DNA of 64,000 nt from Paenibacillus sp. FSL R5-0517. Its GTDB lineage: Bacteria > Bacillota > Bacilli > Paenibacillales > Paenibacillaceae. The number at the start of each line of letters is the position of its first letter. Position 1 is the stretch's first letter. The stretch is taken from positions 620,001 to 684,000 of the forward strand of contig NZ_CP150235.1 of NCBI RefSeq assembly GCF_037974355.1, written 5' to 3'. Made by a program: the position numbers and the translations under genes. The notes below the pieces were generated by a model, which searched no databases, was not told the origin of the DNA, and saw only the letters and a program-made list of their open reading frames with translations. Positions 1 to 8,269 of the stretch are shown here, in pieces.

Positions 1-176
1 GAATGTTTGTGACCGATATCTCCAGGTGGGAGGAAGTTGGCAAGGCCCACGGTGAATATTTTGGACAGATTCAGCCTGTAGCCACCATGGTTGAAGTTAG
101 CGCACTCATTGATCCCTTGTTGATGGTTGAGATTGAAGTGGAAGCGATTGTTGAAGATGAAGTCCAAGGTGGTTGA
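1..176 (+). CDS. RidA/YjgF-family protein, 3' end only
   Basis: The frame is open from the window edge to the TGA at 174-176 and encodes 57 visible residues ending EDEVQGG. The stretch GEYFGQIQPVATMVEVSALI followed by VEIEVEAIV matches the C-terminal half of YjgF/YER057c/UK114 (Rid) trimers. In RidA itself an arginine in this stretch binds the imine substrate carboxylate (family knowledge). Here the equivalent position in PVATMVEVS appears to be Thr, so this is more likely one of the Rid subgroups without proven imine deaminase activity. The N-terminal half lies outside the window, so start, operon and regulation cannot be judged. Family call fairly sure; function open. Confidence 0.75.
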   Translation, partial: MFVTDISRWEEVGKAHGEYFGQIQPVATMVEVSALIDPLLMVEIEVEAIVEDEVQGG

Positions 177-203
177 TCTGGCGATCTCGCTTATCGTGAA
201 GAT

Positions 204-403
204 TTTCTAAGGAACTCAGCAAGTCTTATTTGGCCCCCAGGTCTTCTTCTGAAAATGTAAGGAACATCAGGCACGTTATTTTCCGAATTAGCCTGAGAAA
301 AACGCTGTAAACAACTGTTTATTCACACATAGCGTGGCTGAGATTCCTTAGGTTTTTACAGGTACTTCAATTCCTTGAATAAGACGTCTCAGATTCGTCA
401 GCG
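204..403. repeat. 200-bp folded dispersed element, copy 1
   Basis: This intergenic block is related over its whole length to 58424-58623. It contains four related arms. Arm A (about 207-230, CTAAGGAACTCAG...GTCTTATT) and arm B (about 257-280, GTAAGGAACATCAGGCACG) point forward. Arm C (about 326-351, ATAGCGTGGCTGAGATTCC) and arm D (about 378-402, AATAAGACGTCTCAGATTC) are their inverted counterparts. A can pair with D and B with C, giving a nested long hairpin. No ORF runs through it. It lies between the end of the RidA-like gene and the terminator of the next gene. Whether it is a MITE-like element or a transcribed RNA cannot be decided from the sequence. Confidence 0.7.
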
Positions 404-540
404 CTAATTCTGCTTGCTCTTACATTCCTATGCAGAGCATGTCTTTTTCAGGCGCATGTCGTATACAGCGTACGTTGCAAGTGCCTGCTCCGGACAAGTT
501 CAGGTGTGCTTCGCTTTGAAGCGAGTTTGAAAATACGCTC

Positions 541-590
541 CAAAAACCCAAAAACCTAAACCCAAACCCAAACCCAAAAACCCAAAAAAA
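541..590. repeat. CCCAAA-type low-complexity tract
   Basis: About 50 bp made only of A and C apart from a single T, reading CCAAAAACCC, AAACCTAAACCC, AAACCCAAACCC and so on. It directly abuts the terminator stem on its right. It resembles an irregular telomere-like simple repeat. The surrounding 404-540 shows nothing else I can name. Confidence 0.7.
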
Positions 591-637
591 TAACCTTACC
601 CATGCCTGTCGGAAGACAAGCGGATAAGGTTATTTTT
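589..637. terminator. Bidirectional rho-independent terminator
   Basis: AATAACCTTA (589-598) pairs with TAAGGTTATT (624-633), with an inner CTGTC/GACAG helix. It is followed by T-runs in both directions. It ends the minus-strand stalk-domain gene to its right. Confidence 0.85.
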
Positions 638-759
638 ATTGACTTCGCAGCTGCTGGACATTATGATGCGACGCCCTCCTGACACCAAGCCAAGATATGC
701 ATGACGTTAGCAACATAGAACATATGCCTCAACTCAACCAGTCTCGTTTATTAATCGAT

Positions 760-1830
760 TTATTTCGCTTCCAGTTGTGCTGCTGGTGTTTCAACAACCA
801 CTTTCCATGCCGTTCCAATTGGAGGCAGACTGCGTGTTAGCATAGGGCTGTAGTACCCAATCACTTTAGTTCCTTTAGTCAGTTCTTCAGCTTTCACCGT
901 CTCACCTTCGTGGTTCACAAGCAGCGTATCTTTAGCGATATTCAGCACGACATGGTCAGGAGCCGTCTCAGTTAAACGTGTACCTGTGATCTCAATCTGT
1001 GAGATAAGGCCTTCTGCATTTCTTACATCTTCAATTGTACCCGCTGTACCCAGTACCTCTTTAGGTTGTGCCTCAGATGCTGTAGCCGCATCCAGTACAG
1101 TGACTTTATAGGTCGGGGTTTGTGGTGGCAGACTGCGGGTAGTGATCATGGAATGCTCAGCTTCCACGTTCATGCCGATGGCCAGATCAGTCAGTGCAAT
1201 CTCTTTTCCCTCAACGGAGATGAATTTCGTCTCATCGCTCAGATTGAGCACGATGCCACCCAACCCTGCACCGCCAATTTGGATGGACTTATATTTATCC
1301 TGGTTCGATATTCTGGTAATCACACCACGCTCAGTGATCGTCTTCACGTCCTCTTCACTAGAGATCGTCACCTGATTTCCTGTTGTGTTCACTTGTCCAT
1401 GCAGTACCTTTTCGGCAAAAGAAGCCGGTACATACAATGTGCCGCCTGTGATTTCGGGTGCTGTACCCAGTGTGAGCAGCATTTTATTTACGGAATATTG
1501 ATCTTTGCCTGTGATTACCTGTGTCCAGAGAACACCTCGCGTCAGCTCCGCGGTTTTATTTTCTTTATGCCATTTCAGTTCAATACCCAGTGCTTCGGTA
1601 AGATCACGCAGTGGAATCATGGCTACTTTGCGATCCTTGTTCCAGTAACCATCGGAAATGGATGCACCATTCACGGATACGTTTACTGCACCAGCTGTGT
1701 TACTATCTGCTGAAATGGATGTTTGATGGACTGGTTGTGTGTTGTCCAGTGTTGCTGCATAAGCGGCTCCACCACCCAATGCCATGGATAAGGCCATCAG
1801 CGCACTTACTTTTTTCATGTTGTTATTCAT
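760..1830 (-). CDS. Secreted stalk-domain (copper amine oxidase N-terminal-like) protein
   Basis: About 356 residues. A Sec signal peptide (Lys-Lys, hydrophobic core, GGAAYAA) covers roughly the first 25. Residues about 50-155 match the stalk domain often called copper amine oxidase N-terminal: VNG, then MIPLRDLTEALG, W, LYVPASFAEKVL. The domain is a common wall-associated module in Paenibacillus and does not imply amine oxidase activity. The C-terminal half holds two similar segments, each ending in a TRSLPP motif (SMITTRSLPPQTPTYKVTV and PMLTRSLPPIGTAWKVVVE), suggesting an internal duplication. A TTG lies at 1833 just before ATG 1830; I chose the ATG because it is 9 nt from AGAAGGGA (1840-1847). 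Single gene with its own terminator. Exact role unknown. Confidence 0.8.
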   Translation of the reverse strand: MNNNMKKVSALMALSMALGGGAAYAATLDNTQPVHQTSISADSNTAGAVNVSVNGASISDGYWNKDRKVAMIPLRDLTEALGIELKWHKENKTAELTRGVLWTQVITGKDQYSVNKMLLTLGTAPEITGGTLYVPASFAEKVLHGQVNTTGNQVTISSEEDVKTITERGVITRISNQDKYKSIQIGGAGLGGIVLNLSDETKFISVEGKEIALTDLAIGMNVEAEHSMITTRSLPPQTPTYKVTVLDAATASEAQPKEVLGTAGTIEDVRNAEGLISQIEITGTRLTETAPDHVVLNIAKDTLLVNHEGETVKAEELTKGTKVIGYYSPMLTRSLPPIGTAWKVVVETPAAQLEAK

Positions 1831-2079
1831 CAATATTCATCCCTTCTAATCTTTGTAATGTCGCGGTAAAATCTTCCTTAGAGCCACGCTTCAAGTTAAT
1901 AGACGGGACAGATCGTCTCAGTGTTGCAGTTGGCATGCAATGAATCTAAGCGGTATGTTAGTTTGAATTTGAAATATCGCTTGTATTGCAGGTTATCGGC
2001 AGCAGGATCAGGTTAATTTCAGGTAGGTGGCCAAACCGTTGTCCTATTTCACATTCAAGTACGAGGAGGAACCGATTAG

Positions 2080-2556
2080 ATGAGTGATATGTTAGTAGCG
2101 CTCTATCGTTTACCGGAGCAAGAGAGTGGACTGAGAAAGCTGCAGGAATCCTCCATTGTGATTCGAAGAGCCATTGCCCCAGAGAAACAGCTTGTACTGG
2201 ATTGGGTGAGGTCACATTTTAGCCAAGCTTGGGTGGATGAATGTGAGGTCGCTTTTGCACGTCAGCCCGTGTCCTGTTACATCGCTGTTGAGCATGGGAG
2301 AATGATCGGATTTGCCTGTTACGAAGCGACATGTCGCAACTTCTTTGGACCGACAGGCGTGAGCCAGGATGCACGGGGCAAAGGTGTAGGCACAGCCCTG
2401 TTACTGGCCTGTATGCATGCGATGAAGGCGGACGGTTATGGTTATGCCATTATCGGATCAGCGGGACCTGTGGATTTCTATGCCCGGACGCTGGGTGCTG
2501 TGAAGATCGAAAATTCAACCCCGGGTATTTACGAAGGCATGCTGCGGGCAGACTAG
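2080..2556 (+). CDS. GNAT-family N-acetyltransferase
   Basis: 158 residues, a usual size for a single GNAT domain. The acetyl-CoA pyrophosphate loop is visible as VSQDARGKGVGTALL (residues about 97-111), preceded by the strand IGFACYEA and followed by YAIIGSAGPVDFYARTLGA, the typical late GNAT motif. The start is fixed by AGGAGGA at 2064-2070, nine bases before the ATG. It lies 44 bp upstream of an oxidoreductase gene on the same strand, so the two may be co-transcribed. Substrate not predictable. Confidence 0.85.
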   Translation: MSDMLVALYRLPEQESGLRKLQESSIVIRRAIAPEKQLVLDWVRSHFSQAWVDECEVAFARQPVSCYIAVEHGRMIGFACYEATCRNFFGPTGVSQDARGKGVGTALLLACMHAMKADGYGYAIIGSAGPVDFYARTLGAVKIENSTPGIYEGMLRAD

Positions 2557-2600
2557 ACGATAGTGATGTTGTGGAAGTTGTGGAAAAGGAAGGGAGGACG

Positions 2601-3674
2601 ATGATGAGCACGAAACAAATGCTGCACATTGGAATGATCGGTACAGGATCCATCTCGGATCTTCATATGAGGTGTTACGCCAAAAATGAGGATGCTGTCA
2701 TCTATGCCATCTGTGATCTGAACGAAGAGCGGGCTAAAGCCGCGGCACAGAAGTATGAGGCTCAATCCGTGTACACCGATTATCGGGAGATGCTGGAGGA
2801 CCCCCATGTCGATGCCGTAAGTATCTGTACCTGGAATAATACACATGCGGAATTCGCCATTGCTGCACTGGAGGCAGGCAAGCACGTACTGTTGGAGAAA
2901 CCGGTTGCAACCAATGTGGAAGATGCACTGCGGATTGAAGAAGCGGTGAAGAAGAGCGGACGTACGTTTATCGTTGGATTTGTGCGGCGGTATGACAACA
3001 ATATGCAGATGATGCGCAGATTCATAGATGCCGGAGAGTTTGGTGAATTGTATTATGCCAAAGCTTCCATTCTGCGTCGTCACGGTAATCCAGGCGGTTG
3101 GTTCGCTGACAAAAGCCGTTCTGGCGGAGGCCCACTGATTGATCTGGGCGTACATATCATTGACCAGTGTTGGTATTTGATGGGCAAGCCCAAGCCTGTT
3201 TCCGTCAGTGGTAATACGTATCGGAAGCTGGGCAATCGTGCCCATATCGAACATCTTTCTTTTTACAAAGCAGCCGACTACAGCGCAGCTGTGAATGACG
3301 TGGAAGATATGGCGAATGCACTCATTCGGTTTGAAAATGGGGCTTCGTTGGCGGTGGATGTAAGCTTTACCCTGCATGCACGCGGAGATGAATCTTCAGT
3401 GAAATTATACGGTGAGCGTGGTGGGTTCGAATTGGAGCCGGAGACAATCATCGTCACGGAGAAAAATAATACCATCCTGAATATTGAACCCCAGACGGAC
3501 AATACGGGTCTCCATATTCATAGCGCATTTCAGAACCAGATCGACCACTTTGTGGATTGTTGCCTGAACGGTACAGAGCCGATCAGTCCAATTGCGGATG
3601 GGGTGGCTTCCACACGCATGCTGTGCGGAATCTACGAATCCGCTGAGAAAGGCCAGGAGATTCGTCTGGATTGA
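2601..3674 (+). CDS. Gfo/Idh/MocA-family NAD(P)-dependent oxidoreductase
   Basis: About 357 residues. The N-terminal Rossmann fold shows IGMIGTGSISDLH (GxGxxx dinucleotide loop). Further in comes VSICTWNNTHAEFAIAALEAGKHVLLEKPVA, where the EKP motif is the family hallmark and its Lys is catalytic. The C-terminal alpha/beta domain includes GGGPLIDLGVHIIDQCWYLMG, with the conserved Asp and His. Such enzymes oxidise or reduce sugars and cyclitols such as inositol; the substrate here cannot be assigned. Two adjacent ATGs exist; AGGGAGG at 2591-2597 would suit 2604 slightly better than 2601. The open frame continues far upstream of this ATG over the GNAT gene, but that part is not coding. Confidence 0.88.
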   Translation: MMSTKQMLHIGMIGTGSISDLHMRCYAKNEDAVIYAICDLNEERAKAAAQKYEAQSVYTDYREMLEDPHVDAVSICTWNNTHAEFAIAALEAGKHVLLEKPVATNVEDALRIEEAVKKSGRTFIVGFVRRYDNNMQMMRRFIDAGEFGELYYAKASILRRHGNPGGWFADKSRSGGGPLIDLGVHIIDQCWYLMGKPKPVSVSGNTYRKLGNRAHIEHLSFYKAADYSAAVNDVEDMANALIRFENGASLAVDVSFTLHARGDESSVKLYGERGGFELEPETIIVTEKNNTILNIEPQTDNTGLHIHSAFQNQIDHFVDCCLNGTEPISPIADGVASTRMLCGIYESAEKGQEIRLD

Positions 3675-3708
3675 GTCCAGTGTACGGGACGGTTATTCTT
3701 CGTAATAT

Positions 3709-3755
3709 TAAAAAGCATGCGTCTTCCGCGTAATCTGCGGTTGCGCATGCTTTTT
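3709..3755. terminator. Bidirectional terminator between convergent genes
   Basis: AAAAAGCATGCG pairs with CGCATGCTTTTT around a 20-nt loop. It serves the oxidoreductase gene on the left and the minus-strand gene on the right. Confidence 0.85.
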
Positions 3756-3764
3756 CGCATCAGG

Positions 3765-4133
3765 TCATTTATTCAGTGGTGAGTTCTCGTATCCAGGGTC
3801 ATCATAATCCGTATCCTGCAGCCTTGGAAGCACGTTCATGCTCTCAATCGCCTGCCGGGTATCCGGCGTGCCATGGTCATACAGAAAAGTGTACAGCAGA
3901 GTCATGCCATCCGAAAATTGCTCTGTTGCCTCATCGTGGTCTGCCGATTTGTAGGGTACGGGAGCCCGTTGCAATGTGTAGGCATCGTCATCCTCCAGCA
4001 CCTTCATCAGGTCTTTTAATCGGCCCAACTGTTCGTCATCCACCAACACCTCAAAGGGTGTAGATTCGTTCTTTGTTTGTTCAATCAAGTTATGAGTTAC
4101 CGATACATACAGATGTTGTTTGCCGTCCTGCAT
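3765..4133 (-). CDS. Conserved hypothetical small acidic protein
   Basis: 122 residues beginning MQDGKQHLYVSVTHNLIEQ. It is acidic, with no signal peptide or membrane segment. The central part (FEVLVDDEQLGRLKDLMKVLEDDDAYTLQRA) looks helical, and the end (YENSPLNK) is likely disordered. I do not recognise a family. An upstream in-frame start at 4190 would place the N-terminus inside the helicase terminator hairpin, so the start at 4133 (behind GGGGG) is preferred. It follows the helicase gene on the same strand but is separated from it by a terminator, so it probably has its own promoter. Confidence 0.65.
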   Translation of the reverse strand: MQDGKQHLYVSVTHNLIEQTKNESTPFEVLVDDEQLGRLKDLMKVLEDDDAYTLQRAPVPYKSADHDEATEQFSDGMTLLYTFLYDHGTPDTRQAIESMNVLPRLQDTDYDDPGYENSPLNK

Positions 4134-4157
4134 AATCCAACCCCCATTCTGAAATGG

Positions 4158-4198
4158 AAAAAAGACGCTTCTACTGTTAATAAACAGCAAAAAGCGCC
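4158..4198 (-). terminator. Terminator of the helicase gene
   Basis: On the minus strand GCGCTTTTTGCTGTT pairs with AACAGTAGAAGCGTC and is followed by TTTTTT. Confidence 0.7.
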
Positions 4199-4230
4199 CT
4201 GAAACGAGCTATATCTGTATCACGTATCGT

Positions 4231-6819
4231 TTATTTCCCAAATCTCCCCGTTACAGGAACTTGGCGGGTACCGGCCTCCATCGATCCTGAACACAGGGGA
4301 CAGGCGGGAGGGCCGGATGATGCCTTCTTGTTTGTTTTGGCAGAAGGCACAGCCGGTTTCTGTCTTAGCCACGCTTTACAGGTGGACGAACTGCATTTCC
4401 AGACCGCAACGGTCTCCGTGCGCTCAGCATTACCCGAGGCTGAACCTGAACTGTGGGACTGTATACGGGAGGAACTCGCAGCTGTTGGACTTATACCTGT
4501 GGTACTGAACGCCTTATGATTGCGAATTTCCCCACTACCACGCCGTTCTCCAAGGCGATCCTCATCCCGTTCATTGTGGACCTCGAAGTCACGACGGTCA
4601 CTGTGGTTGATGGCACGGCGTTGTGCTACATCCCGACCTTCGGAACGGCCACCCGACCCCGAACGGGCATATGATCCATTGCCTTTGCCATATGAAGTCG
4701 GGCTGCTGGTCCGACTCTCCTCACGAGGTTTGCGTTTATCCGGAACTTCCATGCCGAAGGCTTCAAGCAGGAAGCGGGACACATCCGCTGGCTTTCCGTG
4801 ATGAGATGCGGGTGAAGTGACATACAAGTACTGCTTGGCCCTTGTGATGGCAACATAGGCGAGCCTGCGTTCTTCCTCCAAGGCCATGTCCAGCTCGGCG
4901 TCTGTCTGCTGCACAGCAAGCGCAGCCTTTTGATCTTCGGGGATATCCTGTCGCAGTGCTGTACTGTGAGGCACAATGCCCTCACTGGCTCCGATCCAGT
5001 ACACACAAGGGAACTCCAGTCCTTTGGCCCGGTGAATGGTCATCAACTGTACTGCGTCACTGTCCTGTGCGCGGCGTAGAGATTCCATCTCCCGGTGTCT
5101 GCGGGATAACTCATCCGCGAACTGGATGAACTCTTCCACCGTTTCGAATTTTTTGACGGCAGCTTCGAATTCATCCAGGGTTTCCAGCATCGTTTCCTTA
5201 TAATGGGTGAAGATGCTGGGATCACCACTTTCCATATACTTGTCGTAGAACTGCCTGCGCATTTCCTGAATGGCGATAATTGGCTTTAGTTTATGCAGTG
5301 ATTTGATCAGCTTGATGCGCTCTTTGACCTGTTCCTGCTGGAATGGTTTCAGCTTGTCCCATTTCACCAGATGGATGAGTGGATATTTCTTCGCCTGTTG
5401 TTGTTCGCAGCGCTGTATCCATTCCAGGCCAGCATCCCTTGAAACGTAGAGCGGTCCCAGCGCACTGGGAAGAGCATCCATGGCTCGTGGATCAAGAGAC
5501 AGACGTAGATGATCCATCAGGGGCCTGATGAGAGACTGGTCGTAGAACACCGGGGAGGCACCATGCTGTACAAAAGGCACATCTTTCAACACAAGCTGCT
5601 CGAATACAGCCCGGCTGCTGCTTGCAGTCCGGTGAAGAATCGCAATATCCCGATAGGTGTGCTGCCCTTCTTCAACCTGTTGGCAGAGCTGATTCACGAC
5701 CCACGCCGCTTCTTCCTCCGCATTGGATGGTGTGGCAAAACGCGGTGCATCTCCGCGGTTTCCGGCGGCACGCAGCCGTTTGTCACGTCTGCGTTTATTA
5801 CGGGCGACCAATTCGCTTCCGAGTCCAAGAATGCGTGCATCACTGCGATAATTGATATCCAGCGTCACAATGCGTGCACCGGGGTATACTTTATCGAATT
5901 CCAAAATCGATTCCTGGCGTGCGCCATTAAAGGTATAGATCGTCTGGTCATCATCTCCTACAACCATCAGGTTGCGGTGGGCGGAAGCCAGTTTTTGCAC
6001 AATCTCATATTGCAGATGGTTGGTATCCTGGAACTCATCCACCATAATGTACTGAAAACGTTTCTGAAGCGGCCCCAGGACAGCCGGGTCACGAAGCAGA
6101 GCGGCAGCGCGCAGTAAAATATCGTCAAAGTCCATTTTGCCCCGCTCCTGCTTCCAGGCTTCGTAACCAAGCAGAACACGCTTGGCATCGCGTTCCTCCT
6201 GCGATTTTTCAGGCAGGTCAGTTGTTTCCGATCCTTGCATCTTCCACGCGGACAGCATCGCCAGCAAACTTTCAGGCTGGAAGGCTTCACTCATGCCATT
6301 TTGGCGTAAAAGCATCTTGAGCACCGTATGTTGGGCCCGTGACTCGCCAAAAATCTCTTCCTGCACGCCATAATGACGCAGTAATGTCAGCGCAAAAGAG
6401 TGGAAGGTGCGAGCCTGCACGGCTCTCGCAGCTGCCGGACGTATACCTGGCAATGCGGCGATCCGGTCTTTCATCTCGGTGGCGGCTTTGTTGGTGAACG
6501 TCACCAGCAGGATACTGCCCGCATGTACACCGCTGACCTCTATGAGGTAGCCGGCTCTTGCAGCGAGTACAGTCGTTTTGCCACAACCGGCTCCGGCAAG
6601 CGTCAGAATAGGTCCTCTGCCGTGACGGACTGCCGAGATTTGTGGTGCATTTAGCTTAATGCCAGCCTCTTCCAGAGAACGAAAGTAAAAGGCATCTTGT
6701 TGATCATTGCCCACGAGTTGCCGACTGGTCTCCAGCGGAGCAGACGGGGACTGGGGCAGGGATGCCGCCGGGGTAACCCCGAGCGGACGGGGGTAGAACG
6801 TTGAGTTCGGACTTAACAT
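4231..6819 (-). CDS. UvrD/PcrA/Rep-type superfamily 1 DNA helicase with C-terminal Cys-rich tail
   Basis: 862 residues, longer than PcrA (about 740). The SF1A motifs occur in order: Walker A GAGCGKT (residues 76-82), GSILLVTFTNKAA (Ia), VDEFQDTN (II), VVGDDDQTIYTFNGA (III), TLDINYRS (IV), VQLMTIHRAKGLEFPCVYW (V) and RRLAYVAITRAKQYLYV (VI). This predicts a 3'-5' ATP-dependent DNA helicase in repair or replication. After motif VI a region rich in Arg, Ser and Gly of about 130 residues leads to a terminal Cys cluster (WKCSSSTCK...ACPLCSGSM) resembling a degenerate zinc finger. The Walker A has Cys79 where Ser is usual. About 60 extra residues precede the helicase core. Start behind AGAGGTGG, 7 nt upstream. 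It is not the housekeeping pcrA in arrangement, so no symbol is given. Confidence 0.9.
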   Translation of the reverse strand: MLSPNSTFYPRPLGVTPAASLPQSPSAPLETSRQLVGNDQQDAFYFRSLEEAGIKLNAPQISAVRHGRGPILTLAGAGCGKTTVLAARAGYLIEVSGVHAGSILLVTFTNKAATEMKDRIAALPGIRPAAARAVQARTFHSFALTLLRHYGVQEEIFGESRAQHTVLKMLLRQNGMSEAFQPESLLAMLSAWKMQGSETTDLPEKSQEERDAKRVLLGYEAWKQERGKMDFDDILLRAAALLRDPAVLGPLQKRFQYIMVDEFQDTNHLQYEIVQKLASAHRNLMVVGDDDQTIYTFNGARQESILEFDKVYPGARIVTLDINYRSDARILGLGSELVARNKRRRDKRLRAAGNRGDAPRFATPSNAEEEAAWVVNQLCQQVEEGQHTYRDIAILHRTASSSRAVFEQLVLKDVPFVQHGASPVFYDQSLIRPLMDHLRLSLDPRAMDALPSALGPLYVSRDAGLEWIQRCEQQQAKKYPLIHLVKWDKLKPFQQEQVKERIKLIKSLHKLKPIIAIQEMRRQFYDKYMESGDPSIFTHYKETMLETLDEFEAAVKKFETVEEFIQFADELSRRHREMESLRRAQDSDAVQLMTIHRAKGLEFPCVYWIGASEGIVPHSTALRQDIPEDQKAALAVQQTDAELDMALEEERRLAYVAITRAKQYLYVTSPASHHGKPADVSRFLLEAFGMEVPDKRKPREESRTSSPTSYGKGNGSYARSGSGGRSEGRDVAQRRAINHSDRRDFEVHNERDEDRLGERRGSGEIRNHKAFSTTGISPTAASSSRIQSHSSGSASGNAERTETVAVWKCSSSTCKAWLRQKPAVPSAKTNKKASSGPPACPLCSGSMEAGTRQVPVTGRFGK

Positions 6820-7128
6820 GTTTCATCCACCTCTGTATGCATTCAGGGATAGGACTATCCCAGCTAAAAGTAAACCATTTGCCCTTTTCACAATCGCATT
6901 GTAAATTGGTATGATAGAGTTAGTTGCCTAATCAGGCGGTTAAGTAGGGCCAAAGCTTCATTATACCCGAACGTATGGTCTTGACGAAAGCCCCCGATTT
7001 CATCCAGTATCGGTATTAAACGGGCACCTGCACGAGATTACGCAACTTTTTGGCATGATATCGTATAAGTTATATGCCTGAGCATTTTGCATGAAAGATG
7101 TAATATGCTAATTTACCACAAGTATGTG

Positions 7129-7327
7129 TTCAAAAAGTCTGGTTTTCAGTACCGAGAAGATGGAATGAAGCTAGAAATGGAGTAGCGGAGCGTAGGGAAA
7201 ACTACGTGAGCAACTACAATGTTTCCGAAGGAAACATACTTCGTAAGCATATTCTTATTCGGCTGAATGCCATATTCGATGCTGATGATGCCGCTGGCAT
7301 CCTTCGTAATCAAAAGCACTTTTTGAA
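7129..7327. repeat. 199-bp element with terminal inverted repeats
   Basis: TTCAAAAAGT (7129-7138) and ACTTTTTGAA (7318-7327) are perfect inverted ends. The interior holds a GATGCC/GGCATC hairpin, repeated CTTCGTAA motifs and TTTCCGAAGGAAA, and no open frame makes sense. The form suggests a MITE-like or small structured-RNA element. The rest of this intergenic stretch (6820-7128) contains a short CCGAT/ATCGG hairpin near 6990-7015 and nothing I can name. No second copy was seen in this window. Confidence 0.55.
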
Positions 7328-7385
7328 TAACCTCTAAAAATTTAAATGATAATATGGGTTTTGACGGGACAGAGGAGGAATGGTC

Positions 7386-8201
7386 ATGAAACTGCTTCAA
7401 CGCATCAAAGACGGAGCGAACAAAGCAACAGAGCGTGCCCAGCACGCCGTTGAGATTGGGAAATTGAACAACCAGATTGTGGGCTTGCAACAGGAACAGG
7501 AAGTCCATTTTACAGATATGGGTCGCATCTTCTATGAAGGTTATCGGGCACAGGATATGACGCGTGCAGAAAAAGAGATGGTGGAACTGTCGCGACTCTG
7601 CGACGAATTGCAGGACGAGATTGATGGCCTGCGCAACAAGATTGCAGAGTTGAAGAATGAACGGTTGTGCGAATGTGGACATGTCGCTTCCCTGGACGCC
7701 AACTTCTGCCCTAAATGTGGACGCAAGTTGGGTGAACTCAAGACAGCAGCACCTACAGCAGGAACTGCAGGCATTGCAGGAGCAACCACAGCTGCGAGAC
7801 AAGAGGCAGCTGTGGCACAGAACCAAACTCCGGAGCCGGACTTCTACGATGCGCCAGCCGAATTGGAACTGGAGGAAGACGAGCCGTATCACACGGTCAT
7901 TCCGTCCATAGCCGATCTGGAGACGGAATCCGAATATAACAGTACGGAATTTACGCAGGAAGAAAAGGAAGCGTTCGATGCAGAGTGGGAACGTCGCAGA
8001 GATGAAGAGATGCAACGGGAACGTGAGCGTCAGCAAGAACTGGACGAACGCATCCGCTACTGGAAGGAAAATAACCCAATCGTGAACAAGGTGGACGTAC
8101 AGACCGAGGTTTCACGCGAAATGGTGAACTGTCAGATTTGTGCAGCCGAGCTGCCCAAAGGTTCGAAATGGTGCCCGCGTTGCGGAGCCGAACAGATCTG
8201 A
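7386..8201 (+). CDS. Double zinc-ribbon protein with coiled coil
   Basis: 271 residues. Residues 1-90 are highly charged and helical (MKLLQRIKDGANKATERAQ, then LCDELQDEIDGLRNKIAELKNE), a likely coiled coil. A first zinc ribbon follows: C95-x-C97 and CPKCG (C108, C111). An Ala/Thr-rich and acidic linker then leads to a charged helix and a second ribbon at the C-terminus (CQICAAELPKGSKWCPRCG). The architecture resembles zinc-ribbon proteins of unknown function common in Firmicutes. An ATG at 7380 is only one base from AGGAGG; the ATG at 7386, seven bases away, is the better start. The next gene, a TrmB-like regulator, begins 68 bp downstream on the same strand. Confidence 0.75.
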   Translation: MKLLQRIKDGANKATERAQHAVEIGKLNNQIVGLQQEQEVHFTDMGRIFYEGYRAQDMTRAEKEMVELSRLCDELQDEIDGLRNKIAELKNERLCECGHVASLDANFCPKCGRKLGELKTAAPTAGTAGIAGATTAARQEAAVAQNQTPEPDFYDAPAELELEEDEPYHTVIPSIADLETESEYNSTEFTQEEKEAFDAEWERRRDEEMQRERERQQELDERIRYWKENNPIVNKVDVQTEVSREMVNCQICAAELPKGSKWCPRCGAEQI

Positions 8202-8269
8202 TGCAGTAGAAGCACTGCCGCATCAATGTGAGGCAGTGCGGGTTGCTGACAGCATGGGGGGACGGGAAT

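Noticed and set aside
2553..3377. A 274-codon open frame on the minus strand
   Set aside because: Antisense shadow of the Gfo/Idh/MocA gene, whose Rossmann and EKP motifs are clear.
5509..6117. A 202-codon open frame on the plus strand
   Set aside because: It overlaps the helicase motifs on the minus strand and has no family features.
6940..7060. Possible riboswitch or small RNA upstream of the zinc-ribbon gene
   Set aside because: One short hairpin is present but no conserved core of a known riboswitch class could be matched.
7146..8036. A 296-codon open frame on the minus strand
   Set aside because: It is antisense to the zinc-ribbon gene and runs into the terminal-inverted-repeat element. 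Its translation is rich in Cys, Phe and Leu without domain features, whereas the plus-strand frame has two zinc ribbons and AGGAGG.
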